A model generated the notes under the pieces. It did not search any database. It saw only the letters and a list, made by a program, of their open reading frames with translations, and was not told the DNA's origin. Below are positions 8,756 through 17,745 of a stretch of 64,000 nucleotides of DNA, piece by piece (positions within the stretch are counted from its first letter, which is position 1; each line of letters begins with the position of its first letter). Source of the stretch: Sulfurirhabdus sp043759595 (GTDB taxonomy: Bacteria; Pseudomonadota; Gammaproteobacteria; Burkholderiales; SMCO01); NCBI GenBank assembly GCA_043759595.1, contig JAYVLG010000077.1, positions 9,681 to 73,680 on the forward strand, read 5' to 3'. The position numbers and the translations under genes are program-made.

Positions 8756-9682
8756 TCATTCGGCAGGGTATCCCATGGATTGCGCTGTAGGAGCAACAGA
8801 GTGCATTATTCGTTCGATTTTTTCTCGGTTGCGCCCGTCTTTCCATTTATCCAGCCGTATTTCAGAAAAAGCGTTATAGGGTGTGGATAAAACGTGAGCG
8901 CAATGTTGTTCGATATCGTGGGTAAAAGCCAGGCCACATTGTTCGAAAGCTTGTCGAAACCCTGATAAAGGGTTGCGTACCAGATCCTCGTAAAACACCT
9001 CGCTCCACTGTTGGGAAGGAATCTGATCTTTTGCAGCAAGAATTTCATTGTTAATGGCGCAGTATTGAAAAGCACAGACTTCTTCAATGGATTTGTTGAG
9101 ATAGTTGCGCCAGCCATCGGAAAGAAAAAAACACCATTGGGTATAACGACCATTCTCAATGGCAACTTTCTCTCTTAATTCGCGGGACCACGTTGCGAAT
9201 TCTTCAGGTTTTCCCCAGCCTTCTATGAGTGAATTAATGTTGTCTCCAGGACTGCGTTTGACAAAAATGAAATGGGCATCGGGAAATAAAGCATGCAAGT
9301 AAGGGATGCACAATCCGTTTTGGTTGTTTTTGTCTATAAATCGTGTTTTTCCGGTGAAAGTGTAAAAATAGCGGCTTACCTCGGCACGGTCTTTTGCGTT
9401 GGCATCCTGCGAGTTCAACCCATGGGTATCCCAGTTTTTATTGGCTAAGGGATGTAAGTCCACCCAGAAATCATGGGTTTCTCTTTGCAACGTGCCCAGC
9501 TCTTTTGACTCAGATAAGGTTTTATAAACAAGGGTTGTGCCGGCACGGCTGCAGCCTATTACAAAAATGGGTTTATCTGCTTGTATTTGATGAATGTTCC
9601 ACAAGGCATTTCGGGTTGCACGGAGAATCTGCCGACCATGATATCGCAGTGTTTTATCAACTTTTAACCAGAATTCACTCAA
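8756..9682 (-). CDS. PAPS-type sulfotransferase family protein
   Basis: The 308-residue soluble protein has the 5'-phosphosulfate-binding loop FVIGCSRAGTTLVYKTL at residues 40-56 and the 3'-phosphate-binding region VKRSPGDNINSLIEGW around residue 140. Together these are the signature of the sulfotransferase family that uses PAPS. The likely start is TTG at 9682 with AAAGG six bases upstream; no ATG fits the conserved N-terminus. It opens the left-hand minus-strand block and lies back to back with the asparagine-synthase-like gene. Given the neighbours, sulfation of the exopolysaccharide or of a lipid-linked precursor is the natural guess. PAPS synthesis genes are not in the window. Members of this fold can also be nonsulfating, so the substrate is open. 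Confidence 0.85.
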   Translation of the reverse strand: MSEFWLKVDKTLRYHGRQILRATRNALWNIHQIQADKPIFVIGCSRAGTTLVYKTLSESKELGTLQRETHDFWVDLHPLANKNWDTHGLNSQDANAKDRAEVSRYFYTFTGKTRFIDKNNQNGLCIPYLHALFPDAHFIFVKRSPGDNINSLIEGWGKPEEFATWSRELREKVAIENGRYTQWCFFLSDGWRNYLNKSIEEVCAFQYCAINNEILAAKDQIPSQQWSEVFYEDLVRNPLSGFRQAFEQCGLAFTHDIEQHCAHVLSTPYNAFSEIRLDKWKDGRNREKIERIMHSVAPTAQSMGYPAE

Positions 9683-9772
9683 TGGTAGCCTTTAGTGGAA
9701 ATATTTATAAAGTTGCATTATAAGGTAATATGATGACAAAAGTATAAGCAGCGGGGAGTTTACATGAAGGGA

Positions 9773-11617
9773 ATGTGTGGTTGGATCGGAGCAAAGGAAG
9801 CTTTTCCTGACACAAGGGAAATCACCAATTCATTGGTTGTTTCCATGTCGGGTGGGCTAAAAGACTCTTTACAAGCGCTTTATGGTACACGGGATGGTTT
9901 GGCAGGCTGGTCTGAAATGGGGCAGGCCAGTTGTTATGAAGTCGATTCACTAAAAGTAATTGTTTTAGGGAATGTTCATTGGAAAAGTGAAGTATTAAAC
10001 AAACTTTCCCTTGAGATTTCACCAGCTGCTGCTGTTGCCAATGCATTCTCAAACTCCGGTAAGGCATTTCTGGAAGAGATGCATGGTGCTTTTTGTGTTG
10101 CCATCATTGACAAGCTGGCTGATCGGGTACTGTTAGCCATCGACCGACTTGGTATTTATCCCCTGTGTTATTCATTGCAACGTGAAAATTTTGTTTTTGC
10201 AACCAGCACAGATGGTATCGTGGCACATCCTGGGATAAGTAAAGAAATTGACCCGCAGGCGGTATTTAACTATCTGTTTTTTCATATGGTCCCTTCCCCC
10301 GGCAGTATTTATAAACAGGTATATAAGTTACTGCCTGGTCAATATGCCTTATTTCAGAATGGGAAGGTTGAGACGGATTTTTACTGGCATCTTAAATATG
10401 CTGATTCGGGCCGAAGTCTTTTTTCTGAGCGCAGGGAGATACTGAAATCATTGCTCAAAAAGGCTGTAAAAAAAGCAGTCATTGACGAAAAAGCAGGGGC
10501 TTTTTTAAGTGGTGGCACTGACAGCTCAACTGTTGCCGGTGTATTAACAGACGCGCTCCACAAACCGGCAGAAACATTTTCTATTGGGTTTGAAGCGGAT
10601 GGTTACGACGAAATGGAATTTGCGCGTATTACAAGCCGCCATTTTGGCACTCACCCCCATGAATATTATGTGACGGCTCAGGATGTGGTTGATGCGATTC
10701 CGATTATTGCCCGCGCCTATGACGAGCCTTTCGGGAATGCATCCGCAGTTCCTACTTATTTTTGCGCCAAAAGAGCCAAAGAGCAGGGTATTCGGGTCAT
10801 GCTGGCCGGGGATGGCGGGGATGAAATATTTGGAGGGAATGCACGCTATGCAAAGCAAAAGATCTTTGAAGCTTATTTCATGTTGCCCACTTTGCTGAGA
10901 GACTCCGTACTTGAGCCAATCATGTTCGGGCTGCCGGGTATTGATCATATTCCCCCGTTAAGAAAGTTGAAAAGTTACATTTCTCAGGCGCGCGTTCCTT
11001 TACCGGATCGTCTGGAGGCTTATAATTTTTTGCATCGTACATCGCTTGATGAAATTTTCACCAGTGCGTTTCTCGAACAGGTGAATAGCCAGGTACCGGA
11101 TGAGTTGTTACGAACAGAATATGGCCGTACGGATGCCATTGCGCCTACGAACCGGATGTTACATCTGGATTTAAAATTCACGCTGGCCGACAATGACTTG
11201 CGCAAGGTGAACCGAATGTGCCAACTGGCTGGCGTGGAAGTGCAGTATCCGTTACTGGATGAAGAGATCGTCATGTTTGCCGCTCAGCTTCCCCCCGATC
11301 TTAAAGTGAAAGGATTGAAACTCAGATATTTCTTCAAAGAAGCGCTTAAAGGTTTTCTCCCGAAAGAGACGCTGACTAAAAGTAAACAGGGATTCGGTTT
11401 GCCTTTTGGTGTCTGGATGCAAACTTATCCGCCATTACAAAAGCTGGCGTACGATAGTCTGAAGTCTTTGCGTGAACGGGGATACATACGGCCAGAATAT
11501 ATTGATGACTTGATAGAACAACATCGATCCGGTCATGCGGCATATTTTGGCGTCATGATCTGGGTGTTGATGATGCTGGAGCAATGGCTGCAGCATCATC
11601 AGACTAAAGCTGTTTAG
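9773..11617 (+). CDS. asparagine-synthase-like amidotransferase with atypical glutaminase domain
   Basis: The protein has an N-terminal MCGWIG, a class II glutaminase start, and a C-terminal synthetase domain with the PP-loop GAFLSGGTDSSTVAG near residue 245 and LAGDGGDEIFGGN later. The glutaminase half lacks the usual GHRRLSIID and NGEIYN blocks that line the glutamine pocket; the matching region reads VLGNVHW. Glutamine use may therefore be lost, or ammonia may come from elsewhere. The ATG at 9773 places Cys next to Met as the nucleophile needs, although GGGGAG is better spaced for the ATG at 9764. It is the only plus-strand gene inside the polysaccharide region, and its 3' end overlaps the O-ligase gene by 14 bases tail to tail. 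It probably amidates a sugar or an acid. Confidence 0.88.
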   Translation: MCGWIGAKEAFPDTREITNSLVVSMSGGLKDSLQALYGTRDGLAGWSEMGQASCYEVDSLKVIVLGNVHWKSEVLNKLSLEISPAAAVANAFSNSGKAFLEEMHGAFCVAIIDKLADRVLLAIDRLGIYPLCYSLQRENFVFATSTDGIVAHPGISKEIDPQAVFNYLFFHMVPSPGSIYKQVYKLLPGQYALFQNGKVETDFYWHLKYADSGRSLFSERREILKSLLKKAVKKAVIDEKAGAFLSGGTDSSTVAGVLTDALHKPAETFSIGFEADGYDEMEFARITSRHFGTHPHEYYVTAQDVVDAIPIIARAYDEPFGNASAVPTYFCAKRAKEQGIRVMLAGDGGDEIFGGNARYAKQKIFEAYFMLPTLLRDSVLEPIMFGLPGIDHIPPLRKLKSYISQARVPLPDRLEAYNFLHRTSLDEIFTSAFLEQVNSQVPDELLRTEYGRTDAIAPTNRMLHLDLKFTLADNDLRKVNRMCQLAGVEVQYPLLDEEIVMFAAQLPPDLKVKGLKLRYFFKEALKGFLPKETLTKSKQGFGLPFGVWMQTYPPLQKLAYDSLKSLRERGYIRPEYIDDLIEQHRSGHAAYFGVMIWVLMMLEQWLQHHQTKAV

Positions 11618-12920
11618 GTTTGCGCCATGCAGCGCTCGCATAGAGCACTTTGTCCACAGGTTTTGAAAGTGCTTGCACGGGCTGAGAAGACTCTTTTTCG
11701 ATGATGAACTTGCTGAGAATAATCAAACAGAGAATGTGGTAATACAGATCAAAGTTTGCCAAGCCCAGAAATGTGCCTGCTGATGCAAATCCGACCATGC
11801 TGACCTGCGTCATGGCAGCAAGGTCGGACGCCCATTTTTTGCTCTCATCATATTTGACCGACTTGATTATCGATCCGCCCGCTTTCCAGGTGGCAATGCC
11901 CAACGCCAGGAACAAGGCAAGCCCAATAAAACCATGTTCCCCCAGCACTTCAAAATAGATGCTGTGTGAATCATGGACGTTGTCCGGGATGGGTGCATAC
12001 ATTCTGAATGTATCAGGTTTGAAAGTTTCAAAGCCGCCCCCAACTAACGGGCGATCTTTAGCCAGATTGAACGCCATATGCCAGGCGTTGATGCGCCCTT
12101 GCGCAGACTGATCCTGTTCGTAAGTTTTGATTGAGTTCATTCGGTCAAACCATTGCTGCGGCATGATAGCGAGTACCAGCACGGCAGAAACGGCGATGAC
12201 CAACCCGGTAAAAAATTTGTTGCGACTTTTTAGCCACAGGAATCCACCCATGGCAACGGCTCCAAGCAAAGCGCCACGAGATTGACTCCCTATGACGGCA
12301 AGCGCGCATAACATCATTGAAATGGATAATCCAATGTTTACCCATTTATTTTTGGTGGTAAGTTGCAGATAACGTAGAAGAGGAATGGTCATAATCAGCG
12401 CCAGACCAATTTCATTATCCCCCCCAATAAAAGTTTGCAGCGGCCCGCGGACGTGATAAACCCCGCCGTGGATGATCGTAAAAATACCCCCTTTGATGCC
12501 GTAAAACGCTAACGAAAGGGCTATAACCCATACTAAAGTTTGAAGACGTTCGCGTGTTGTTATCAGCATGAGCGTGGCAAAAACCATTAGCTGAATTTTG
12601 GCAACCTTTTCCATTTGTATCCAGGCGAGTTCCTGATGCAAAGAGAAAATGGTTGTGACTACCATCCATAATATGAGCGCAACCAGCAATTTGGTTTCTC
12701 TAGTCCAGGGTATGATTTTTGGTTCTTTTGACATCAACATACCTGAAAAGGTAGTCAGCGCGATGATGTAGGCAAATGGAAAGTAAAACGCAAATCCCCA
12801 AGCGAGTCGATGCGGGTTCATGTAACTCATCCATGACCAAAGATAAATGCCGATATAGGGATTTTTCAGGGCAAAAGGTAATATAAAAAATACGATGGCA
12901 GTAACAAAAATATCTCTCAT
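11604..12920 (-). CDS. O-antigen ligase/polymerase-like protein, exosortase A-associated (TIGR03097 type)
   Basis: A 438-residue inner-membrane protein with about ten to twelve hydrophobic helices. Its N-terminus, with NPYIGIYLWSWMSYMNPHRL, is characteristic of the putative O-glycosylation ligases found next to exosortase A. The large periplasmic loop near the C-terminus contains GGGFETFKPDTFRMY and VHDSHSIYFEVLGEHGFIG, the Wzy_C/WaaL-type loop with catalytic-type His and Arg. It would join or polymerise undecaprenyl-linked repeat units in the periplasm, and in this family a role in glycosylating PEP-CTERM proteins has been proposed. It starts one base into the stop of the PaaK-like gene (TAATG). 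Confidence 0.9.
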   Translation of the reverse strand: MRDIFVTAIVFFILPFALKNPYIGIYLWSWMSYMNPHRLAWGFAFYFPFAYIIALTTFSGMLMSKEPKIIPWTRETKLLVALILWMVVTTIFSLHQELAWIQMEKVAKIQLMVFATLMLITTRERLQTLVWVIALSLAFYGIKGGIFTIIHGGVYHVRGPLQTFIGGDNEIGLALIMTIPLLRYLQLTTKNKWVNIGLSISMMLCALAVIGSQSRGALLGAVAMGGFLWLKSRNKFFTGLVIAVSAVLVLAIMPQQWFDRMNSIKTYEQDQSAQGRINAWHMAFNLAKDRPLVGGGFETFKPDTFRMYAPIPDNVHDSHSIYFEVLGEHGFIGLALFLALGIATWKAGGSIIKSVKYDESKKWASDLAAMTQVSMVGFASAGTFLGLANFDLYYHILCLIILSKFIIEKESSQPVQALSKPVDKVLYASAAWRKPKQL

Positions 12921-14317
12921 TATTGGGTCAAAACCTTATCGGTACCATTGGGTGAGAATAATGCTGTCTTGACGTTACTCACAACATAGCGGTATTTACC
13001 AGATGGCTCTTTAGGAATGTCAGTTACGCGTTCAATTTCAATTTGCACAGCCTCTCCCAGGCGTTGTTTGAAGCCTGCAACGATATGAGGGATAGCGGTT
13101 TCATCAAATTGCGTATCTGTTTCCAGCAGTATACGGGTCAGGAGCATACTTTCCTGAATGATCTTGAATTTTGAAACACCTGGCAAATCGCGAAGAATAT
13201 AAACCAGCGCCAGGCCATGCATCACTGTTCCATTCTGGGCTACGATGAAATCGGTGGTTCTACCCTGAATTTCTTTTAGCAAGGGCAGGCCCCGTCCACA
13301 TGAACAAGGTTTGTCATCCAGGATCCCTACATCCCCTGTGCGATAGCGGATAAACGGGAAGTCGTTCGTGGCCAGGTGGGTAGTGACAATTTCACCGGCT
13401 TGACCATGGGGAAGCAGGTTTCCAGCATTATCCACGATTTCTACAATAATATCTTCGGCTGTAATATGCATTCCACCAGCTGGGCAAGCATGGGCGATAA
13501 AACCGGCATCCCGTCCCCCATAGCCGTTAGCCACCCGGCAGCCGAAGACGCGGGAAATGTGTTCCCGTTGATGGTCATACAGTTTCTCCGAGGTTACGAA
13601 TGCAACACGGATACCCAGGTCATTCATACGCAGGCCTCGGGATTCAGCGTGTTGGGCGATATGCGCTAACGCAGAGGGATAGCCGAAAAGCATTTTAGGG
13701 CGCATGGAGCGTATTTCATCAACAAAACTATCCAGTTTGGCTTCGGTCATTTCAAAAGCGGGTAATAGTTTTGTGCGGAGCAGGCTATCTCGAATCTGGC
13801 GCACTTTATCTTGTGTTCCCAACTCAATGGGAGAACCCCATACAACGATTTCCGGGTCGCCTATATCCACCCCCCACCATCTGGTGGCGCGCCATTTGGC
13901 TGCCACATCGTGGCTAACACGTTCATTGCCGAGAAAGAAAATGAGCGGTTCACCACTGGAGCCACCTGTATTAAAGCGGGAAAGGTTCTGCGAAATTTCT
14001 GATTTTAACTGGTCAGTATTTGCACGAATGACTTCTTTGGTCAGAAATGGCAATTGAGCCAGGTCTGCCAGGTTCTTAACGGTAGCGGGGTTAAATTGAT
14101 GGGCTAGAAACACATTTCGATAGTACGGCACATGCTCACCAACGTTGGATAAAAATGCCCGCAAACGGTCAATGCGTAACTTTTCCATCCTCTCGGGTGA
14201 TAACCATTGTGTACGTTCCATTTCCTTGCGAATAGGCACCGTACCATGATGCTTTAGCTTTTCGTGCAATGGAAACAAACAGGAGGACACCACACGTGTA
14301 TAAAAATTTAGCGACAC
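12920..14317 (-). CDS. PaaK/CapK-like adenylate-forming enzyme
   Basis: The 465-residue product has the adenylate-forming core: FNTGGSSGEPLIFFLGN is the ATP-binding P-loop, VANGYGGRDAGFIAHACP is the core region, and FIRYRTGDVGILDDKPCSCG holds the hinge Asp with a Cys-rich turn typical of the phenylacetate-CoA ligase subgroup. The C-terminal domain ends near KEPSGKYRYVVS, with the lysine region expected for the second half reaction. Such proteins in capsule clusters (CapK) are thought to activate a carboxylic acid for transfer to a polymer, but the acid is unknown. The start is GTG at 14317, overlapping the upstream glycosyltransferase by ten bases. It is a plausible donor partner for the nearby acyl- or amidotransferases. 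Confidence 0.88.
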   Translation of the reverse strand: MSLNFYTRVVSSCLFPLHEKLKHHGTVPIRKEMERTQWLSPERMEKLRIDRLRAFLSNVGEHVPYYRNVFLAHQFNPATVKNLADLAQLPFLTKEVIRANTDQLKSEISQNLSRFNTGGSSGEPLIFFLGNERVSHDVAAKWRATRWWGVDIGDPEIVVWGSPIELGTQDKVRQIRDSLLRTKLLPAFEMTEAKLDSFVDEIRSMRPKMLFGYPSALAHIAQHAESRGLRMNDLGIRVAFVTSEKLYDHQREHISRVFGCRVANGYGGRDAGFIAHACPAGGMHITAEDIIVEIVDNAGNLLPHGQAGEIVTTHLATNDFPFIRYRTGDVGILDDKPCSCGRGLPLLKEIQGRTTDFIVAQNGTVMHGLALVYILRDLPGVSKFKIIQESMLLTRILLETDTQFDETAIPHIVAGFKQRLGEAVQIEIERVTDIPKEPSGKYRYVVSNVKTALFSPNGTDKVLTQ

Positions 14318-15573
14318 GTTTCTGATTCCTTGTGTTGTGCGCGCGGAGGCAAGGTCGGCTTTTCGGAATTGATGTGCTGATTAATGTTCTGGAAAGCTTC
14401 AATCAATTGCGCAACGCGTGTATCCCATGCATTTTCATGTGCATAGTCGATAATTTTGGTTCTATTCCATTGGGTCTCAAGGGCTAAAGTAAGCGCTTGC
14501 TCCAGAGGTGCTTGTTCACCGAATGTCACTATTGTACCTAATTCAGGGCTGCAAACGACTTCGGCGTTGCCGCCGACGTTGGTGGTAATAACTGGCAGGC
14601 CACAGGCCATGGCTTCAAGAAAAACGTTTGCCCACCCTTCATTTCGGGTTGAAAGTACGAAGATATCCGCAGCGGATAGTGGGGTTTTCAAATCTTCAGA
14701 TTTCATTGGGCCAGTGAAAATGACCCGTTTTTCAAGGCTCAGTTTAGCAACCTGGGCGCGTAATTGCGTCTCCATGTCGCCTTCCGGGCTTGGGCCACCT
14801 ACAATCAAATAATGCAGTTCAGGGAAGGTTTTAAGAAGGGTTGGGAGGCAATCAATCACTCGGTGGAACCCTTTTCTTTCAACCAGGCCACCTACTGAAA
14901 TCAGGATAGGCACATCAGGCGGCAAACCCAGTTTGCTCCGGGCATTTGCTTTATCGATAACATAGAATTTTGCGGTATCCACGCCATTGCCTATTACCTG
15001 GGCTTTGGACTCCGAGATGCCTAATGAGAGCGCGATTTGGCGTAAAGAATCGGATACGGAAAACACGCGTGCGGCAGATTTCAGGGCGGCGGTAATGCGA
15101 ATTCGGAATGCGGTATTTTTAACAAGGCGCGACTCAGTGCCGCGCAATGTGACAGTAAATGGCAGGGCCAGCCATTTGCCCAATAAACTCGCAGCATAAC
15201 CTTCAGGATAGGCAAAGTGGCTGTCTATGATGTCGCATTGATGTTCACGCTTGAGACGACGCATCAAAGTGAATGTACTCAATGCGAGAAAAAAGCCATC
15301 CAGCCTTTTGAATATACCCGGTATAGAGAAGAATCGGGGGTGCAATACCTCGATGCCTTCCTGTATTTCCCTGTAAGGCGGAGAGGGACGAAAGTGGGGG
15401 CGAAAAAGACGTATCAACCCTTGAAACGGAAACCATGCAACTGGGGCTACAACCATAAGCGGTAGCGTCTTGGCGACTCGGAACATGCGTTCGCGTATAA
15501 AAACGCCGGCACCAGGTTGTGCGGCATTGGGAAACAATGTAGTAAAAACTACAATGTGAGGGCTTTCAGGCAT
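14308..15573 (-). CDS. glycosyltransferase family 4
   Basis: A 421-residue GT-B protein. It begins PHIVVFTTLFPNAAQPGAGV, a phrase common to GT4 enzymes of polysaccharide clusters, has LPFTVTLRGTESRLVKN at the domain link, ILISVGGLVERKGFHRV at the start of the donor domain, and NEGWANVFLEAMACGLPV, the Glu-rich donor motif. The ATG at 15573 gives an eight-base overlap with the preceding gene, while the longer frame would run 107 bases into it, so I choose 15573. It is a retaining sugar transferase acting in the cytoplasm on the growing lipid-linked unit; the sugar is unknown. Confidence 0.92.
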   Translation of the reverse strand: MPESPHIVVFTTLFPNAAQPGAGVFIRERMFRVAKTLPLMVVAPVAWFPFQGLIRLFRPHFRPSPPYREIQEGIEVLHPRFFSIPGIFKRLDGFFLALSTFTLMRRLKREHQCDIIDSHFAYPEGYAASLLGKWLALPFTVTLRGTESRLVKNTAFRIRITAALKSAARVFSVSDSLRQIALSLGISESKAQVIGNGVDTAKFYVIDKANARSKLGLPPDVPILISVGGLVERKGFHRVIDCLPTLLKTFPELHYLIVGGPSPEGDMETQLRAQVAKLSLEKRVIFTGPMKSEDLKTPLSAADIFVLSTRNEGWANVFLEAMACGLPVITTNVGGNAEVVCSPELGTIVTFGEQAPLEQALTLALETQWNRTKIIDYAHENAWDTRVAQLIEAFQNINQHINSEKPTLPPRAQHKESETCR

Positions 15574-16786
15574 TGTGCGTGCTTTTCTCTGTAAGCCGGT
15601 TATAAATTTCGATATAGTTGGACACGGATTTTGTCCAGTTACGCTCATTCTCAACAAACTGGCGCGCTGCAAAGCGCAGATCAGGCCATTTTGATTCTTC
15701 GGAAAGCAATTTAAATACCGCGCTGGCTAATGCCTGAGGGTCTTCTGCTTTGAACAAAATGCCGGTTTTGCCATCGTGAATGAGTTCCTTGTGGCCGCCA
15801 ACATCAGAAGCGACCAGTAATCTTCCTTGCGCCATGGCTTCCAGGGGTTTTAACGGGGTAACCAATTCGGTTAGCCGCATGGAATGCCGTGGGTAGACCA
15901 GAATATCAACCAGATTGTAATATCGCTGCACTTGGTCATGAGGCACACGACCAGTGAAGATAACCTTTTCTTGAATGCCAAGCCTTGATGCAAGCTGCTT
16001 CAGATTTTCCTCCTGTGGCCCTCCACCAACCAGCAACAAACGTACATCAGGTGCAGCCTTGAATATAGTGGGGAATGCCTCTAACAGGAGATCCAGTCCT
16101 TCATAGGCGTAGAAGGAACCGATGAAGCCAATAATTCGGTGGTTAGTCAATCCTAATTGTTGTTTAAGAGTTGCCTCTCCTGCCCCCCCAACAGTAAATT
16201 TATCTATATCCACAGCGTTCGGGATGACAGTGACCTTTTTAGCGGGTATGCCTCGAGCAACTATATCTTGCCGAAGGCCTTCACAAATTGTAGTGATGGC
16301 ATCTGCACGCTTGAAAGCGTTTGTTTCTAGTCCTCGAGTCAGGCGGTAACGCATTCCCCATTCTTTGCTGGTGCCATGATCCACAGCGGCATCTTCCCAA
16401 AATGCCCGAACTTCGTAAACGACAGGAATTTTATGTTTACGTCCGGCACGCAATGCAGCAATGGCATTTAAAGCGGGTGAGTGGGCATGCAAAATATCAG
16501 GGTGAACGAGCGGTATGATTTCATCAAGTTTTTTTGCAAGGCTGTTGATGATGCTAATCTGGTTGAAAATCGGCAGAGTGGAAAGGCCGCCCGTTGCAGG
16601 TGGTGTACGGTAAAAGTGTAAGCCATCCACATCTTCTTCAAGCACCTTGCAATTTTCTTGTTTGGCACTGGTGATGTGATAGGTGTCCCACCCAAGTTTA
16701 CGTTGTTCTCGCAGGATTGCCAGGGTCCGGAAGGTATAACCACTGTGCAGCGGAATTGAGTGGTCGAGGACGTGAAGAATGCGCAT
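15566..16786 (-). CDS. exosortase A-associated glycosyltransferase (TIGR04063 type)
   Basis: The 406-residue enzyme starts MRILHVLDHSIPLHSGYTFR, the hallmark N-terminus of a GT4 subfamily that follows exosortase A loci. Further on, YEVRAFWEDAAVDHGTS and IIGFIGSFYAYEGLDLLLEA mark the two Rossmann domains, and RLTELVTPLKPLEAMAQGRL carries the donor-binding Glu/Lys. It acts on the cytoplasmic side during repeat-unit assembly. A 16-base gap separates it from the upstream acyltransferase gene, and it overlaps the next glycosyltransferase gene by eight bases. The family call rests on remembered N-terminal features, not on a search. Confidence 0.9.
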   Translation of the reverse strand: MRILHVLDHSIPLHSGYTFRTLAILREQRKLGWDTYHITSAKQENCKVLEEDVDGLHFYRTPPATGGLSTLPIFNQISIINSLAKKLDEIIPLVHPDILHAHSPALNAIAALRAGRKHKIPVVYEVRAFWEDAAVDHGTSKEWGMRYRLTRGLETNAFKRADAITTICEGLRQDIVARGIPAKKVTVIPNAVDIDKFTVGGAGEATLKQQLGLTNHRIIGFIGSFYAYEGLDLLLEAFPTIFKAAPDVRLLLVGGGPQEENLKQLASRLGIQEKVIFTGRVPHDQVQRYYNLVDILVYPRHSMRLTELVTPLKPLEAMAQGRLLVASDVGGHKELIHDGKTGILFKAEDPQALASAVFKLLSEESKWPDLRFAARQFVENERNWTKSVSNYIEIYNRLTEKSTHNA

Positions 16787-16802
16787 TAGTATCAGAATCC
16801 AG

Positions 16803-17732
16803 CTATGTTTGTTGTAGAGCGTGACGTCTCTTGCTTTTCATAAGTAAAGCAACTGTCATTTTTAGTAGAATTGCTGCAGCTAGGGACATACAAATGCCAA
16901 CGATCACTTTCAGTAATTCAGGCCCAGGAAAAAAACGTATCGCACCATTTAGAAAAATTCCGTGCAATAAAAAATATTCATAAATGTTTTGTGCAACGAT
17001 ACGAGTCAAGTTTCCCGCAACAGCGTGAATCGAAATGCCTAGAGGCAGGGCTATTAAGGTTAGACTGCTGTAGGATAGCTGAACATCACCAAGTGCGCCA
17101 ACTGATAAGGTGGCCAAGGCTAACCAGAAGAATGTTTTATTAATTAGATTCTTTCCAGATTGTGCAAATATACCCCCAATGGCAAAGGCGATAATATGGC
17201 GACTTAAATCAACTTCCCAGCGGTTAAGTAAAATGATCACTGAAATGACTGAAATAGTCATGAGGAATAGCGACTCATGCTTACTAAGTTTAGCGACAAA
17301 AGCTAATCCGTAGCAAAGTAATATCAGCGAAACAAACCATGAGACGATATTTACCAGATTCCAGCCATGCGTGAAAAATCCGATTCCAAACATTTGCGAA
17401 ACGAATAACCCCATGCTGATAGTTTTAACGTGGGCCAGCCAGGTAACAAGAAAACTGAAAAGCATGGCTAGCCAATAGGTGGGAAACAACTTGAATAAAC
17501 GCTCCCAAAGCCATGAAACTGGTGGTTTATGGTTTGCGAAAGCGAGAAAGCCACTAATGGAGCAAAATAAGCCAACACCGAGTTGACCGATACTGATGCC
17601 ATGAAATGTTGTCCATTCATAATGGTTGATCATAGAAAACACGTGCTGAATAGTAACCATCACGATCGCAGCAATGCGAAGGTAATCCAGACCAGGGTAA
17701 TAATTTTTTTTCGGTGGATTTGTAGTGGTCAT
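16803..17732 (-). CDS. acyltransferase 3 family membrane protein
   Basis: A 309-residue polytopic protein with about ten hydrophobic helices. It begins YYPGLDYLRIAAIVMVTIQH, the acyltransferase-3 opening (LDxLR plus a catalytic-type His about 12 residues later), and has LWERLFKLFPTYWLAM, the R-P-Y motif at the second helix. Enzymes of this family O-acylate exported polysaccharides and glycolipids from the inner membrane. The ATG at 17732 is taken as the start, with the upstream amidotransferase ending 13 bases earlier; the longer frame needs a TTG inside that gene. Base composition here is visibly more A+T-rich than in flanking genes, which may mean separate acquisition. It gives the cluster a second acylation route beside the MBOAT pair. 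Confidence 0.85.
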   Translation of the reverse strand: MTTTNPPKKNYYPGLDYLRIAAIVMVTIQHVFSMINHYEWTTFHGISIGQLGVGLFCSISGFLAFANHKPPVSWLWERLFKLFPTYWLAMLFSFLVTWLAHVKTISMGLFVSQMFGIGFFTHGWNLVNIVSWFVSLILLCYGLAFVAKLSKHESLFLMTISVISVIILLNRWEVDLSRHIIAFAIGGIFAQSGKNLINKTFFWLALATLSVGALGDVQLSYSSLTLIALPLGISIHAVAGNLTRIVAQNIYEYFLLHGIFLNGAIRFFPGPELLKVIVGICMSLAAAILLKMTVALLMKSKRRHALQQT

Positions 17733-17745
17733 CTTCGTATAGGTT

